DNA of 64,000 bases from Rhodamnia argentea (taxonomy: Eukaryota; Streptophyta; Magnoliopsida; Myrtales; Myrtaceae), in assembly GCF_020921035.1 (NCBI RefSeq), contig NC_063152.1, forward strand, positions 33,648,494 through 33,712,493. Direction: 5' to 3'. The notes beneath the pieces are model-generated. The model saw only the letters and a list, made by a program, of their open reading frames with translations. It did not search any database and had not been told where the DNA came from. The position numbers were made by a program, and so were the translations under genes. This document shows positions 24,491 through 38,250 of the stretch, piece after piece; within the stretch, counting starts at the first letter, position 1, and each line of letters opens with the position of its first letter.

Positions 24491-25644
24491 TGGCGAGGGT
24501 TTCTACAAGAGAAGAAGTTCTTCTAACCCGACTCGACTCGTCTGCTCTGGGGGGACCACACTCTCTTAAAAAAAAAACACTTTTGAGTAATCGCATGAGG
24601 TGGTGGTCATTGGCGGGTTTTCTTTCTCGTGGTATGATCCCAAAGGTCTCGCTTATAAGATGCGAGACTTGTAGTAATAGTTAGGACGCTCAAGCTTGGT
24701 GATGGTGTAATAACTAAAGAAGAACCAAAGAACGAGAAAAGCTTTTCCTACATCCGCATTTGTAAATTACTGCCGACTGTTCCTAGTTGCTCGATCCGAT
24801 TACATCCGAAACGATCTTGTCGTTTCTCTTCTCTCAATGCCACGCATCACAAACAACCACCTCGTTTGACTTTTCGTCCCTCGATCTAATCCCTCGACAT
24901 GCTCAACCCACCCTCCTTTTGGCGTCAAAATTCAAACTCCCTTTCCTTTTCATTTTCGATTCACCAATGATTATGCATAACACGAAAAAAAGAAGTATCA
25001 CTTTGAAATTATAATTTTTATTTTATGCAGTTTTTTTTTTTTTTTATTTTAGGCTTTTTGGCTGGGTACCACTTCCACTTGCCGTTCTAAATATGCCCTG
25101 CTGATTGTTGACCGTTCTCGTCTTGTGCTCCCCCCAAAGGTCCCGCCATGCAAAGAGACGAGACTGAACAGGATGATAACGCGGGGATTAGGACATGCGA
25201 ACCGAAAATGGAAGTAATCATGCAGTTCATACGCACACGCAGATTCCGATAATGCAAAAGCCGTGTCATGTCGAGTCAAGAAATGCTTTTTTTGTTTCCT
25301 TTTGTTTTGTTTCCCAGTTCTTTCTTTGCTTTTCTCTTGCATTAGAACGTCGGAGGAAGCTCGCATACGGTGAGTAATGAATCTACATTCATAAATTTAT
25401 CTTCTTTTTTTTGTTTCCCTCGTTGGAGTATTTAATGGCTGTCATAATTGCTGCGACCATATAATAATGCAGCCATACACGATACGTTGTCAGCAAAAAT
25501 ATGCACAAGCAAGCGCGACACTTTCTGGACTACCCTATTGACCCCGTTTAATTATTCCCCTGATCTTGATCCAGATTCGACAATAAAGATGTGATCTTTT
25601 TCGTTCTCTGTGGTGGGTTTCTTGTAAGAGTCGGTGTTTCCATG

Positions 25645-25676
25645 AGAGAGAGAGAGAGAGAGGGAGGGAGGGAGAG
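25645..25676 (+). repeat. (GA)n/(GGGA)n tract at the start of the ankyrin gene
   Basis: GA units followed by GGGAGGGAGGGA, directly before the chosen start codon. The tract is open in the coding frame and follows an in-frame ATG at 25642, so it is either leader or a short Arg/Glu-rich extension. Confidence 0.85.
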
Positions 25677-25683
25677 ATCGGAA

Positions 25684-28600
25684 ATGGGGAGGCACGGATT
25701 CGTGAGCGCGAGAGATAGAGACGGGCTCGCATTGGTTTCGGAGAGGCTGATAGGGGCTGCGCTGAATGGTGATGCCGGGACTGTGAGCGAGTGCTTGGAA
25801 AGTGAGGCTGTGGATGTGAACTACATAGGGACGGTGAGGCTGAGCGTGAAGTGCACCGAGAGCTTGCTGAGGGAAGAAGAGGCAGATGAGTTGGAGATCG
25901 AGGTTAGGGACTTTGTGACCGATGTCACTCCCCTGTTTGCGGCTGCTCACTCTGGTCATCTGGACATTGCGAGGAAGCTCCTGGTAAGATTTCCAGAATC
26001 TCTCCTTGCCTTGCTCTGCTCCTGTTTGTTTGTTTTACTGTTCGTGTGGTATGTGCTTGTGGTTCTATCGAGATTTTCCTTTCCCTGGCGCTGTTCCTCA
26101 AGTTCATAGACATTGTTCTGCAACTCACAATCCCAGGGTAGTCATCATAAACGCGTGAGCATAACTATGGATATGGGAAAAGTAGCTATTACGAACTGAA
26201 CCGTATAGAAGTTCTTGCCTTTTGCTGTCTTTGAAAGTTAAACATCAGATTGAGGATGAAGTTGGACAAAGTGTGGTCCTCACTTGCAGATTATGCGGCA
26301 TTCGTTTTCATTTGCCAATTCGGGCTTTCAATGATTTTTCTTTTTGAGCTTCTTTGCGTTGCTAACATAAGATGAGAAATAATTTGAGCTAGCAAGCATG
26401 TGTAAAAGGACAAGTTTTCAGACTGATCGAATTAATGCTAGCTTGCTTTACTGAAAGGGCACATTCGTTATGGATGTCCTCTAAGAATCATTTGGATACT
26501 GAAGGTCTACTGAGTGTTTTATAGTTGGAGATGCTGGTCGGTTTTTCACTTTAGCAGAATTTTCTGATCACTAAAAATAGAGCAATGAAACTTTGGTGAA
26601 GTGATGAGCAAAGCATCTTCATCATTGCTTTGTGACTGCCTGGTCTCACAGGGAGAGAATTTGTGTCATGTAGATTTTCTTCTTGAGCCACTTTGTAATC
26701 TGTCTTTTTTCTGTAGTCAGCTGGAGCCGATGTTAATGTGGAACTTTTTCGAGGCTATGCAACCACTGCCGCTGCTCGCGAAGGTCATTGTGCTCTCCTC
26801 GACATGCTCCTCAAGGCAGGGGCATCTCAATTGGCATGTGAATGTGCGTTGATGGAAGCTTGCCTATCTGGTCAGGCCGAAGCTGCTGAGCTGCTAATAT
26901 GCTCTGAGATGATTGGACCTGATGTGGCTCAACATGCACTTGTATCTGCAAGCTGCAGAGGCTTTGTTGATGTGGTTTCTAATTTAATCAAGGTATGCAT
27001 TAATTTACTCTCACTAGTCATTTGGGTTCAACGACATGTTACTAACGAATTGACGAGCTTTCTCCTACAGAATGGGGTTAACATTGATTGCACTGATAGG
27101 GTTCTCTTGCGCTCCCTGAAGCCTTCATTGCATGCTAATGTTGACTGTTCACCGTTAGTGGCTGCAATTGTGAGCCGGCAAGTACCTACGGTTCAATATC
27201 TATTGGAGGTAACATTTTACTTAATTTGCAATACTTTTGTCGTCGGTGTTTCTCTTGACATAGTGGTGATATACGTTGCCTTCGCTGGACTGGAGTACAT
27301 TGTCACTGTCAGTCTTCGTTCATGTAACCTATCTTTTGTTTCTCGTCATTGCTTCCAAATGCTCAATGCGAAATTGTAAGTCACCAATCTCACATGGAGA
27401 ATGCTCCTTCCCATGTTTAGTGCATATTCATCAACCCATTTGGCTTGCTTTTCAAGTTTAGAGGTCTTAATTTGGCGGTTCTGTGCTGATGAGAAAGCTG
27501 TCTTCTAACAGCTAATCATGTCTACAACCTTTAGGCAGATGCAAAGACCGGTCGACACATTAGGCTCAGTGCTTGGTCTTGGGACATCTTCTCTGGTGAG
27601 GAATTGAGAGTTGGTGCGTGCTTGGGGGAGCCCTACAACGAAGCATGGTGTGCAGTTGAATACTATGAAGCAACCGGCCAAATCCTACAGCTCCTGCTTC
27701 ATCACGATAACTCATTCCTCACAAGCCAACTACAAGGAAGAACCCTTCTTTCCTATGCTATCCTCTGCCAAAACCAAGAGGCGGTTTCCTTGCTCCTTAA
27801 GGCCGGAGCTGACGCCGACTTCCCCATAAAGACAGAGAAGGGACATGAATCTCGTCCGATTCACTTGGCTGCTAGAGGGGGTTGCCCTTCCATTTTAAAG
27901 CAATTGGTTGAGCACGGAAGTGATGTTGACTCAAGGAACGAATCTGGGAACACAGCATTGATGATCGCTGCCCTATTCGATCAACCAGACTGCTTCCTTG
28001 AACTAATTACTGCCGGCGCTAATCTGGGCCTAGTCAATAATACTGGAGAAAGCGCTGTATCTTTGGCAAAGAGAAGTGCTTTTGCTTCCTCTTTGCCCAA
28101 TATATTTGGTCAAGTAATCACAGCTCGAGAAAAAATATACTCCAGCAGCGTGGAGATCTTCTCGCCGCTCCATTTTGCCTCGGGATATGGAAATGTTGAA
28201 ATTCTGCAGAAAATCCTTCGAAGTTCAATGGACAATATAGATAAGCACGACAGTTCAGGTTTGACACCAATCCTGGCTGCTGCAAAGGTCGGCCACACTG
28301 AGGTATTTCGCCACCTCATCGAGTCGGGTGCTGACATCAGTGTCAAGAGCCGGGATGGACAGACGGTCGCATCAATCCTTCTGCATCACACCTATGCCAG
28401 TTTGAGGGTACGGTTCGAAGAGATATTGCTCGATGCGGTCTTGTCACAATCTTTGAAGGGCTACTCAGAGTTCCAGGCCCTTCACTTTGCCGCACGTACC
28501 GGAAACTTGCCCGCGGTTGGCCAGCTCTTGAAGATGGGTTATCCTGTGAACTCCTTGGAAGAGAGCGGGCATTCACCTTTGATGCTTGCGGCGAAGGAAG

Positions 28601-29115
28601 GGAATGCCCAAGTTTGCAAGCTATTACTACAAAACGGGGCTGACTGTGGAATCCTGAACCAAAGAGGTGAGACAGCGCTCCTACTTGCTAGGAAAAACTG
28701 TAAAAGCAAGGCGGCAGAGGAAGCAATTTTCGACCATTTGGCTCGATTTCATGTGCTCATGGGCGAGGAGCTACTCAAGCATACTAGAGAAGGAAGGGGC
28801 TCGCCACATTTGAAGGTTGTTAGGATGCTGAAAACGGGCCTGTTAACGTGGGGGACGTCTAGTAAGAGAAATGTGGTGTGTAAGGAGGCCATGGCAGGGC
28901 CTAGTGGGAGCTTCCAGAAGAACCGGAGGAAGAAGACTGCTGATGAGAATGGTTTGCTGTTTAGGGTGGTGACTGAGACTGGGAGAGAGGTTCACTTCGA
29001 GGCAAGGTCTTCCACAAGTATGGAACTGTGGGTACGGGGCGTCAATCTTGTCCCCAAGGAGGCATCTTCGGATGATTGGCTATCGAACACATTTGCCAAG
29101 TATGCAATGAGATAG
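25684..29115 (+). CDS. Ankyrin-repeat protein, 764 aa
   Basis: Four exons: 25684-25983, 26717-26992, 27071-27208 and 27535-29115, with GT-AG borders and all introns in phase 0. Ankyrin units recur throughout: TPLFAAAHSGHLDIARKLL near residue 80, ATTAAAREGHCALLDMLLKA in exon 2, RPIHLAARGG, TALMIAALFDQPDCF, SPLHFASGYGN, TPILAAAKVGHTEVFRHLI, QALHFAARTGNL and SPLMLAAKEGNAQVCKLLL. A basic stretch (KNRRKK) and a non-ankyrin tail with FRVVTETGREVHFEA and LWVRGVNLV follow. The repeat array points to a protein-interaction role; the partner is unknown. No membrane segment or signal peptide is seen, so it is probably soluble. The start at 25684 (MGRHGFVSARDRD) lies just after a GA tract. An in-frame ATG at 25642 would add 14 residues (MREREREGG...) and is less likely. 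Splice sites are inferred from continuity of ankyrin repeats. Confidence 0.9.
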
Positions 29116-30563
29116 AAACAGGCTATACATGACAGCAATGAGGTGGAGTGTTGGTCTTCCAGTATGTGAAATTTATACTAATTACGGTCCAACTCCATGC
29201 TGTTTCTGAAGCAGCTGCAGAAAAAATCTTTGGTTAGTCGGTCAATGGAATTACGTTTACAAGTGCGATACTGCAAAATCTCCTCACCCCGCCTCCCCCC
29301 ACCACCCCCCCTCAAAACTCGTATGATGCTGTTCAACACTGTTCTCAACAGTCCTTATTGAGCTCAAATGCCAAAAAGGGGTTACAACATATTGCAAGTT
29401 GCGAACGTTCGAGAACCTCTCATGTGTATGACGATCTTACCAGCTAGACATAAATGCATTGCAGTTCTGGACGTCTTGCCTCTGTTGATCTTCCTCGAAT
29501 GCATCATCAGGAGATTCTAGATAAATTACTTGCTCCTTGTGGCTTGCCTCCACGCGGTTGGGCCACGTCAAAATGTGCTAAAACTTGTGGTTAAGCATGA
29601 TGTTTTAAGTTTCTACCTGCTATCTCATTTGGAGGAGTATGCTTCTCATATCTATTTCTGTAAACAACCATTTTGTTTTTACGGTTGTATCTTGAAGAAT
29701 ATAAACAACTCTTAACAAAAACTGTCATAATGTCGGCATACTGAATCACTGTCCGAACCCGGCCTGTGGAACCGATATCCTGAAGAGCAGAGACTGATAA
29801 AGCTTACACATTTAACTCGGTATACATGACACCGTTTGAAAATTCAGTTGATTAACCGTCTCGAAAGTTACATTAGATAGACTAGTTCTACGGATGGCGT
29901 GGTAGGTGGATGGCGCTGATCGAGTTGAAGGGACATGTAGGACTCGGGGTTAGTTTCACGCACTTTTTTCTTCAATTAGCTGTTAATCTTCATATACTTC
30001 AAGGTGACTACTGTCTGAGGAGATATACTCGAAGTATAAACGTACAGTAAAAGTCTTTGTCCTGGCCTTCACTCCTGATACTTGAAGCCAAGAAAACCCC
30101 ATAAATATCACCTTTTAAGGTAAGTGACCCTTTAACTTTAGGGACCTTTACCTTGTAGGTCCTTGTAGGACCAAACGCTGTTTCACTGCATATTCTTTCC
30201 TTCCTTTACTGTTGTATAATCAGTGGCATCTTTAACAAGAACCACCCTTTAGAAGGGTCTGTATATTATGGGCTTGATCTCAAAGCAAACGTAGTAAATC
30301 CAGAGTGAGGTCATTGTCTAGCTTGACCATTACTTGGTTTCCACATCTTTTTGAGTTCTTGGTGTGGATTGCACAACTTTTGTGCCTGAACTTGCAAGCT
30401 CGCCTTCAAGGATTCTTAAAGTGGGCATTGCATTGTTCTCTAATGCATCTGAGTTTCTATATTAGGTAGTTGCTAAAGTAGCAAGTGATCCAGCTCGCAA
30501 TCCGGATATTCACTTCATCTCCATCCGTTTGTGAAAATTACAAAGCATTGGCGAGACGCCGCA
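29116..30563. other. Intergenic between the ankyrin and subtilase genes
   Basis: 3' flank of the ankyrin gene and promoter of the subtilase. A C-rich tract (CCGCCTCCCCCC) lies near 29290. No further gene recognised on either strand. Confidence 0.5.
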
Positions 30564-33500
30564 ATGAGAAACTTGGGGAATTTGCTGGTGGTCACGTGTT
30601 TTCTTCTTGGGCAACGTGGCATTATAAGAACGGTGGAGGCAAAGAGCAATGTGTGTGAATCTCATGATCTTAAAGTGTTTCTCCTTGATTCTGTTTCTGA
30701 GCAACTCATGTATGGACAGGTTCATATTGTGTACCTTGGAGCGAGAAAGCAAGACGGTCCCACGTTGGAGACCGATTCCCATCATGACATGCTTGCTTCG
30801 ATACTTGGGAGGTAAAGGGAGTTCAAAAAATTTCATGAAAAAGATGAACACAAAATCAAGCGTTGTGACTTACTTCCTAATGGTGTGGTCTGGTGTCCGT
30901 CTGCTTTTTTATCTGTTCTCTCAAACATACTGCTTCAGCAAGGAAGCAGCCGCCAAATCGATTTTGTACAGCTATAGGCATGGCTTCTCTGGTTTTGCTG
31001 CGAAGCTTACTGAGTCTCAGGCACAAGAACTCGCCGGTACATCAAAATCTTTTGACATATTCATGTTAATTTTGGGGTAAACAATTACTTTGCATTCTTT
31101 TGCTAGACCTGAAGATCATTTCATGCACTTATACTTTGGCATTTGCAAATGTTTCAGAGCTCCCAGGGGTCGTCCGCGTCATGCCTAATACCCTTTTCCG
31201 CCTGCAAACTACTAGGAGCTGGGATTTCCTTGGTCTCTCTCCTTCTCATTCACCCACCAGTCTCCTTTATAAAAGCAGAATGGGCGATGGAGTCATAGTA
31301 GGCATGCTAGATTCAGGTCGATTTTCTCTCTACATCTTTGCCCTCTTTCTCTATATCATGATTAAAGCATGTCACTAGCTTTATGCTCCACACAATGTAG
31401 CAGGAATTTGGCCAGAGTCAAAGGCATTCAATGATGCAGGCCTCGGACCAATCCCGTCACGCTGGAAAGGTGGTTGCGAACCGGCAGAGCAATTTGATCC
31501 AGCCAAACACTGCAACAGAAAGATAATCGGGGCTCGTTGGTTCGTGGATGGATTCCTGGCAGAGTATGGAAGACCATTGAATGCCTCGGGAGACCTAGAG
31601 TTCTTGTCGCCAAGAGATGCCAATGGACATGGGACTCACACGTCCAGCACTGCCGTCGGTTCTTTTGTGAGCAATGTTAGTTATAGAGGAATTGGGTATG
31701 GAACGGCGAGAGGCGGTGCTCCCCGTGCCCGGCTAGCGATATACAAGGTGTGCTGGAACGTGCTCGGCGGACAGTGCTCGTCTGCAGACATATTGAAAGC
31801 ATTTGATGAGGCAATTCATGATGGAGTCGACGTGCTATCTCTGTCTATTGGGACTGCGATTCCTCTCTTCTCCGACGTGGATGACCGAGATGGTATTGCT
31901 ACCGGTGCATTCCATGCTGTGGCACGAGGAATAACTGTAGTTTGTGGAGCCGCTAATGATGGACCGGCGGCTCAGACGGTGCAGAACACAGCGCCGTGGA
32001 TACTAACTGTCGGAGCAAGTACCATGGACCGAGCCTTCCATACTCTCATAACCCTCGGAAACAATGAAACGTTAGCGGTATGTGCTGTTATTTGAGGTTA
32101 GCTGATAAAGTATCCTTGGAATTTTGCATCTAATGTGTGATGAGTTGCTTCTTACTCTCTAAGGGCGAAGCCATATACACAGGAAAGGAAATAGGTTTTA
32201 CGAGTTTGCTATATCCGGAAGGCACAACTCTCGACCCTACTTTGGCAGGGTACACGCTTGTCCGATGATTCTGTCATTGATAACCGTGGACGAAGAAAGC
32301 TAAAGCTGCTAATCTTCTCTTGCATTAATCACAGGGTATGTGAACGTCTCTCCCCTAATGCAACACTGATGGCTGGGAAAGTGGTCCTGTGCTTCACCTA
32401 CACGTCGCGTAGGCTCGCAGTGACAATCGCCGCAGAGGCCGTGAAGGCGTCTAGGGGAGTTGGCGTTATTGTTGCCAAGAATCCGAGTGACGGGTTGGCT
32501 CCGTGCAGCGACGACTTCCCATGTGTCGAGGTGGATTATGAGATTGGAACCCGAATTCTGTTATACTTCCGCTCCGCAAGGTATGTCGTGACAATCTTTG
32601 TTACGTCGCAATTTGTCAAAACGTGAAGCTATATCACTTCACAGAATTGAATGGCTGTTTCATGGATCCTATGCAGATTCCCTGTGGTGAAATTGAGCCG
32701 GACTATAACTGCTGTTGGCAAAGCAGTCCAAGCAAAGGTTGCCTTTTTCTCTTCCAGAGGGCCGAGCTCTATTTCCCCGGCAGTTCTCAAGGTACATCTG
32801 GTTTCTAACTGTGGCCTTCAGTCATCAGCCGCCCAGCTTGTAAGTTCTCAAGGTACATTCGACTCATGGGAGTTCTGCAAAGGCGGTTCGAGACTCTTGG
32901 AAACATACCCTGATCTTCTATTTACCACATTTGGCACGGTTCGACTTATGCGAAAATCTGTTTGTTTTTGCTAAACTAGGAGATCTTGCTGTCATGAAAT
33001 GCACGGAGCATGTGCTGATTCTAGCTCGTTTGAAGTTTCATGGAATACTAAAAAATCATCAACTAGTCTCTTTTGCACTGTCAAATTGATGGAACATCCG
33101 CTTCTGATGCTGTTCTGTGACACAGCCAGATGTAGCAGCACCTGGGGTGAACATCCTGGCCGCCACTTGTCCCTTCGATCCGTTGGAGGACAATGGATAC
33201 GCGATGCACTCTGGAACTTCTATGTCGACTCCTCATGTGGCGGGCATCGTGGCACTCCTGAAAGCACTTCACCCGGGTTGGTCGCCGGCTGCACTAAGAT
33301 CGGCCCTCGTAACTACCGGTATTTATCCAACTCGACCGAGTGAAAATGAATCGCGAAAACTGTTCCCTAAGATCGACTTCAACCAAACTCCTCTTCCTGC
33401 TTACTCTACAACCGGTTCCGTTTCTGTTTCGCCTATTTGGTCGGTGGCGCGATCAATGAGCATATTGCATCAGCTAACACGTTCAGAGACATTAACATAG

Positions 33501-34163
33501 ATGATGTTCATCAATCTGAATACTATGTGCTTGGGAATTTCAACTACTATTCAAGTGATTAAGCATTGCTGATGTAGAAAGCCTTTTGCAGCCTGGAGGA
33601 ACAATCCATCGGGTTTTCCTATATTTGCCTCGGCAAATCCTCTGAAACTGGCTGACCCGTTCGACATGGGAGGCGGCATTGCGAACCCAAACTCCGCAGC
33701 CGAACCGGGTCTAGTCTATGATGCGGGCATGCCCGACTACATCGTTTACCTATGCGCGATGGGCTACAATGACTCCGAGATTTCTCATCTGACCAAAAAG
33801 CCTACTCATTGCCCTACAAGAAGACCCTCCGTCACCGACGTGAACCTCCCCTCCATAACCATACCGAGCCTTAGGAGCTCCATCACCGTAACCAGAACCG
33901 TCACGAACACTGGACCCCCGGAATCGATATACTGGGCCGAGATCAAGCCGCCCTCCGGCACCATAGTGACGGTGAAGCCTCACGTCCTGGCGTTCAATCG
34001 GAAAACCAAGAAGATGGCCTTCGGCGTCACGGTCCGTGCGGTCGCACTGGTGAACACGGGATACTACTTTGGAAGCTTGGTTTGGACTGATGGACTGCAC
34101 GCCGTGAGAAGTCCTCTGGCCGTCAGGATAGTGAACCAGGCACCATTTTATTCAGCCGAATAG
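30564..34163 (+). CDS. Subtilisin-like serine protease, SBT3 type
   Basis: Ten exons: 30564-30650, 30720-30811, 30939-31036, 31158-31316, 31404-32077, 32164-32249, 32335-32580, 32677-32791, 33126-33318 and 33592-34163. All have GT-AG borders and consistent phases, giving 773 residues, the normal family length. Residues 1-26 form a signal peptide (core LLVVTCFLL), so the enzyme is secreted. Next comes an I9 propeptide ([11 protein letters not shown] to [16 protein letters not shown]) and the S8 domain. The catalytic residues are Asp144 (MLDSG), His221 (NGHGTH), oxyanion Asn330 (AANDGP) and Ser551 (SGTSMS). A protease-associated insert lies between Asn and Ser, and the Fn3-like C-terminal domain ([14 protein letters not shown]) follows. 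Wording and intron number match the Arabidopsis SBT3 group (SBT3.3-3.12), some of which act in defence or cell-wall processing. The substrate is unknown. All catalytic residues are intact. Confidence 0.93.
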
Positions 34164-35400
<1,237 letters not shown>

Positions 35401-36229
35401 GGGTGGGGTCTTCTCGGGGTTCGATAGTGACAAGGGTGGGGTAGGTTTCTGTGATGTGTTGAAGGTCTAGTGAAGTTACGGCGGATTGATTTGTTAGCTG
35501 GGTTGTTGCTAGTGTTATGTTAAAATCAGATGCAGTGTTTTAGGAATCGCAGTTACTTTTCTTTGGGTACAATGACGGTGTCAACGTGCTTTCTCAATGT
35601 TATTACTGCTGTTGATATGTAGTTACTGTGGTTTGTTCCCCATTTGATTTCCATGAATTGTCCTTCTGTTTCCTTTGCTCGATCCAAGATTGTGCTACTG
35701 GGGGTGGGCTGCATTGCGTATGTCAACTGTTCGATGAAATGCTTAGCCGACGAGATATTCATTCACACTAATCGTTACCAAGGTTTTTGTTCCTCGTGCT
35801 GGGTTCGACAAGCTTCATGCTTGTGATAATGTGGACGAGCTTTTCGAGTAGGCCTGCTTTGCCAGGCCCAATGGCACCCACGACCAAGTTTGCTTCTCTC
35901 CACAATCATGCGTACGGCCGGTGCTCGAAAATGGGCCCAAATACCAAACAATTGGTCGGTTGTCTACGCCGTGTTCTTCGGTACGTACGAGGTCATTGGC
36001 CGGTGCTTTGCTACCATGGCAAGTCCCATTTCAGCCAGGAGCGTATGTTTCTAGACACTCTTTAATCTTCCGCGACAGCAGGTGGTGCATATGAAGATTA
36101 AAAAAAAAATAGGAGACTTCATCCAGAAAAAGAGAGGAATGCTGATTCTATTCGGATCTCGATTCCTTGGAAACAAGATATGAATTAATCTTTTTTTGGA
36201 CTCTTCATCTTACGTGATCTCAGTCAATC
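35401..36229. other. 3' flank of histone H4, no gene seen
   Basis: Presumed H4 3'UTR, then non-coding sequence without recognisable elements. Confidence 0.4.
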
Positions 36230-37560
36230 TTCATTTGCTCCATCGACCGAACTCTTGCAATGCGATTGGCAGAATCATCCCAGTGCAAATTACATGTGCA
36301 CTGGATTTCCTCTTGCGCTCGGGAAAATTGTCGATTTCTATATTGATTGATCCTTCGACCAGGTGGCTTTTGTGGAACTGGAAAGTTGCCTCGGACAGCT
36401 ATTTGGTTGCAACCTCGTAACATGGGGAAGCGAAGTGCGAAATCCAATGAAAGTTTCCTTCTGGAAACCCCCACGCGCCACTTGCCACTTGCCACTTGCC
36501 ACGATCTGTTTGGGAGATGCTACTTCTGAAGAAGGACAAAGTAGTCTCTCTCTCTCTCCAAGGACAAACCGAGCATCAAAGATCAACGTTCCCCCACATT
36601 GGCGATTATGAAGCAATGCTTGGTTTCTTTCTTCAATATTGTTTGCAAAGACTGAATTTACAACAAGCGTTTAGGTGAGGTCAAATCGTTTCGGGTTTAT
36701 GGTTTGGCCTTCTGCCAAAACGGACACGACATTTACAAGTACGATAGCTTTGCAAGTCCTTGCAAGAAATGCTGTAAATTTTTTTTTTATCTTTTGTAAG
36801 CGATCTCGAGATCTTGATATGTATGCATTTAGGTAACTTTTTAAGAATACATGTTTAGTCAAGTTTTACGTATCAATTCCCTTTGCATCTTTCAAATGGG
36901 ACTCCACGATTGAATCTTAAAGCTTCTATAACCGAAAAACCAATTCCGGGATTTAGCTCCTCGTGCATCGTTTCAACGCCCCAGCTAACCTGATTTCGTC
37001 CGCTTCGCCAATCGCACGCTGCTCTATGCTGTACGGACGAGCGCAAATCGACACATCAATCAACTGCCATCAAAATTGAGAAGAGAGGAGCAAAGAATAA
37101 TTAGGCGGAGCCCCACAAAATCATGTGACGTCGCCGACACTTCCCCGTACAAATTTGTCCAGCAGGCCTGCTTCGTCTTATAGTCAAGTGGGGCAGTGGC
37201 CGAACTGTAAGGGTAAGATGGGGTTACTTTACAGCGAAGAAGACAATGGATTGCATATGATAATTGATTTTTAGAATTAAGATAGTAAATCACAGAATCG
37301 TTAAGACCTAAATTAAGCCGTTCATATGCGCCAAAGTGGTGTTATATTGTTTACCACAATTGCGATCCGTTGGTTGGGAGAAATCATTTCGAATGATTCA
37401 CAAATCAACACCAATCCCTAAATAGTGATCATTTATTGCAGTTTTTTTTTTCCGATTAGGTGATCAATTTGTATAGTTTTTCCGAGTACTGTTTTTGGGC
37501 TTAGCTCATGTGAAACGGACCGGGTCGTTAAATTAAGGATTTCATAAATTAATATCGATA
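36230..37560 (+). repeat. Duplicated non-coding block, copy 1
   Basis: It aligns in order and orientation with 41290-41890. Shared phrases are GGCTTTTGTGGAA(C/T)T, CCTCGTAACATGGG, ATTGATTTTTA then TAAG(C/G)CGTTCATAT-like text, and later CTTTTTGGG with CTCA(T/C)ATG(T/G)AAC. Copy 1 carries roughly 550 extra bp (about 36440-36985) between the two matching parts. No coding sequence is supported in either copy. Confidence 0.65.
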
Positions 37561-37776
37561 TGTCTAATTTTTTTAGACAGAGATGTGAAAATTCAGCTAT
37601 CTAACGGGTCTTGTTATCTAAAAGAGAAAATAATACTTTTCAAATCACTTTTAAAATGACAGAATTACGCATTTTATTTAAATGATAAGTTTAAATTTCT
37701 AAAGATATATAATAAGGCAGCTTTGCAGAACAAAGCATTTAGATGCACTGTATAAAAGTCATTACAGATTCTTCGG

Positions 37777-38080
37777 TCAATACTGTAAAAATCTAAACTA
37801 TATTCATGCCACATTTACCCAACACGTCATAAAAAATTCTAAGCTAGTATACCCATGCTGCATTTACTCCACACTAATTTTTTTTTTTTTATGACATGAA
37901 GATTAGTTTGGAGCAAATGTGGCACGGGGTATACCGATTTGTGATTTTTTGTGATACAAAAATTTAGTTTGTGATGAACTTGGCACGAGTATACTAATTT
38001 AAAATTTTTGTCATCCGAAATTTGATTTGGTCAAAAGTGACATAGGTGTACTAGTTTAACATTTTTGTATGATATTAAAT
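37777..38080. mobile_element. MITE-like element in the RING gene promoter
   Basis: The ends are inverted and imperfect: AATACTGTAAAAATCTAAAC on the left matches the reverse of the right-end ATGATATTAA region. The inside is built from repeats of a 'not-able-to-code' unit resembling 'aaattttgtgatacaaaaatttagtttg'. The same family forms 46998-47526. It ends about 170 bp before the RING gene ATG. Confidence 0.6.
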
Positions 38081-38121
38081 CTTTAAATTATTTTACCGAA
38101 AGTATCAGTTAAAAAAAAACA

Positions 38122-38128
38122 TATAAAC
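38122..38128 (+). promoter_or_regulatory. Candidate TATA box of the RING gene
   Basis: TATAAAC about 125 bp upstream of the ATG, just outside the MITE-like element and before a (CT)n leader. Composition here is AT-rich, so chance is possible. Confidence 0.4.
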
Positions 38129-38221
38129 TGCTATTTTTCTTTTTCAAAAGCTTCTAGAAGCCGAACCACCCCTTTTAAGGATTAGGGTGCGTTAGCAGCT
38201 CTTTTGCATTCTTTCACACTA

Positions 38222-38244
38222 GTCTCTCTCTCTCTCTCTCTCTC
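38222..38244 (+). repeat. (CT)n tract in the RING gene leader
   Basis: Eleven CT units ending seven bases before the start codon. Confidence 0.9.
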
Positions 38245-38250
38245 ATTGTT

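Larger units (their letters stand above)
22833..25683. other. Intergenic and promoter region of the ankyrin gene
   Basis: No gene recognised. At about 24046-24480 lies a block with an AAAACGACGTCATTTTAC phrase, then a GC-rich tract (AGGGCTAGCCAGCC). It resembles part of the inverted-repeat element at 39.07-39.77 kb and is listed separately. The 250 bp before 25684 are the leader/promoter of the ankyrin gene, ending in a GA run. Confidence 0.45.
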
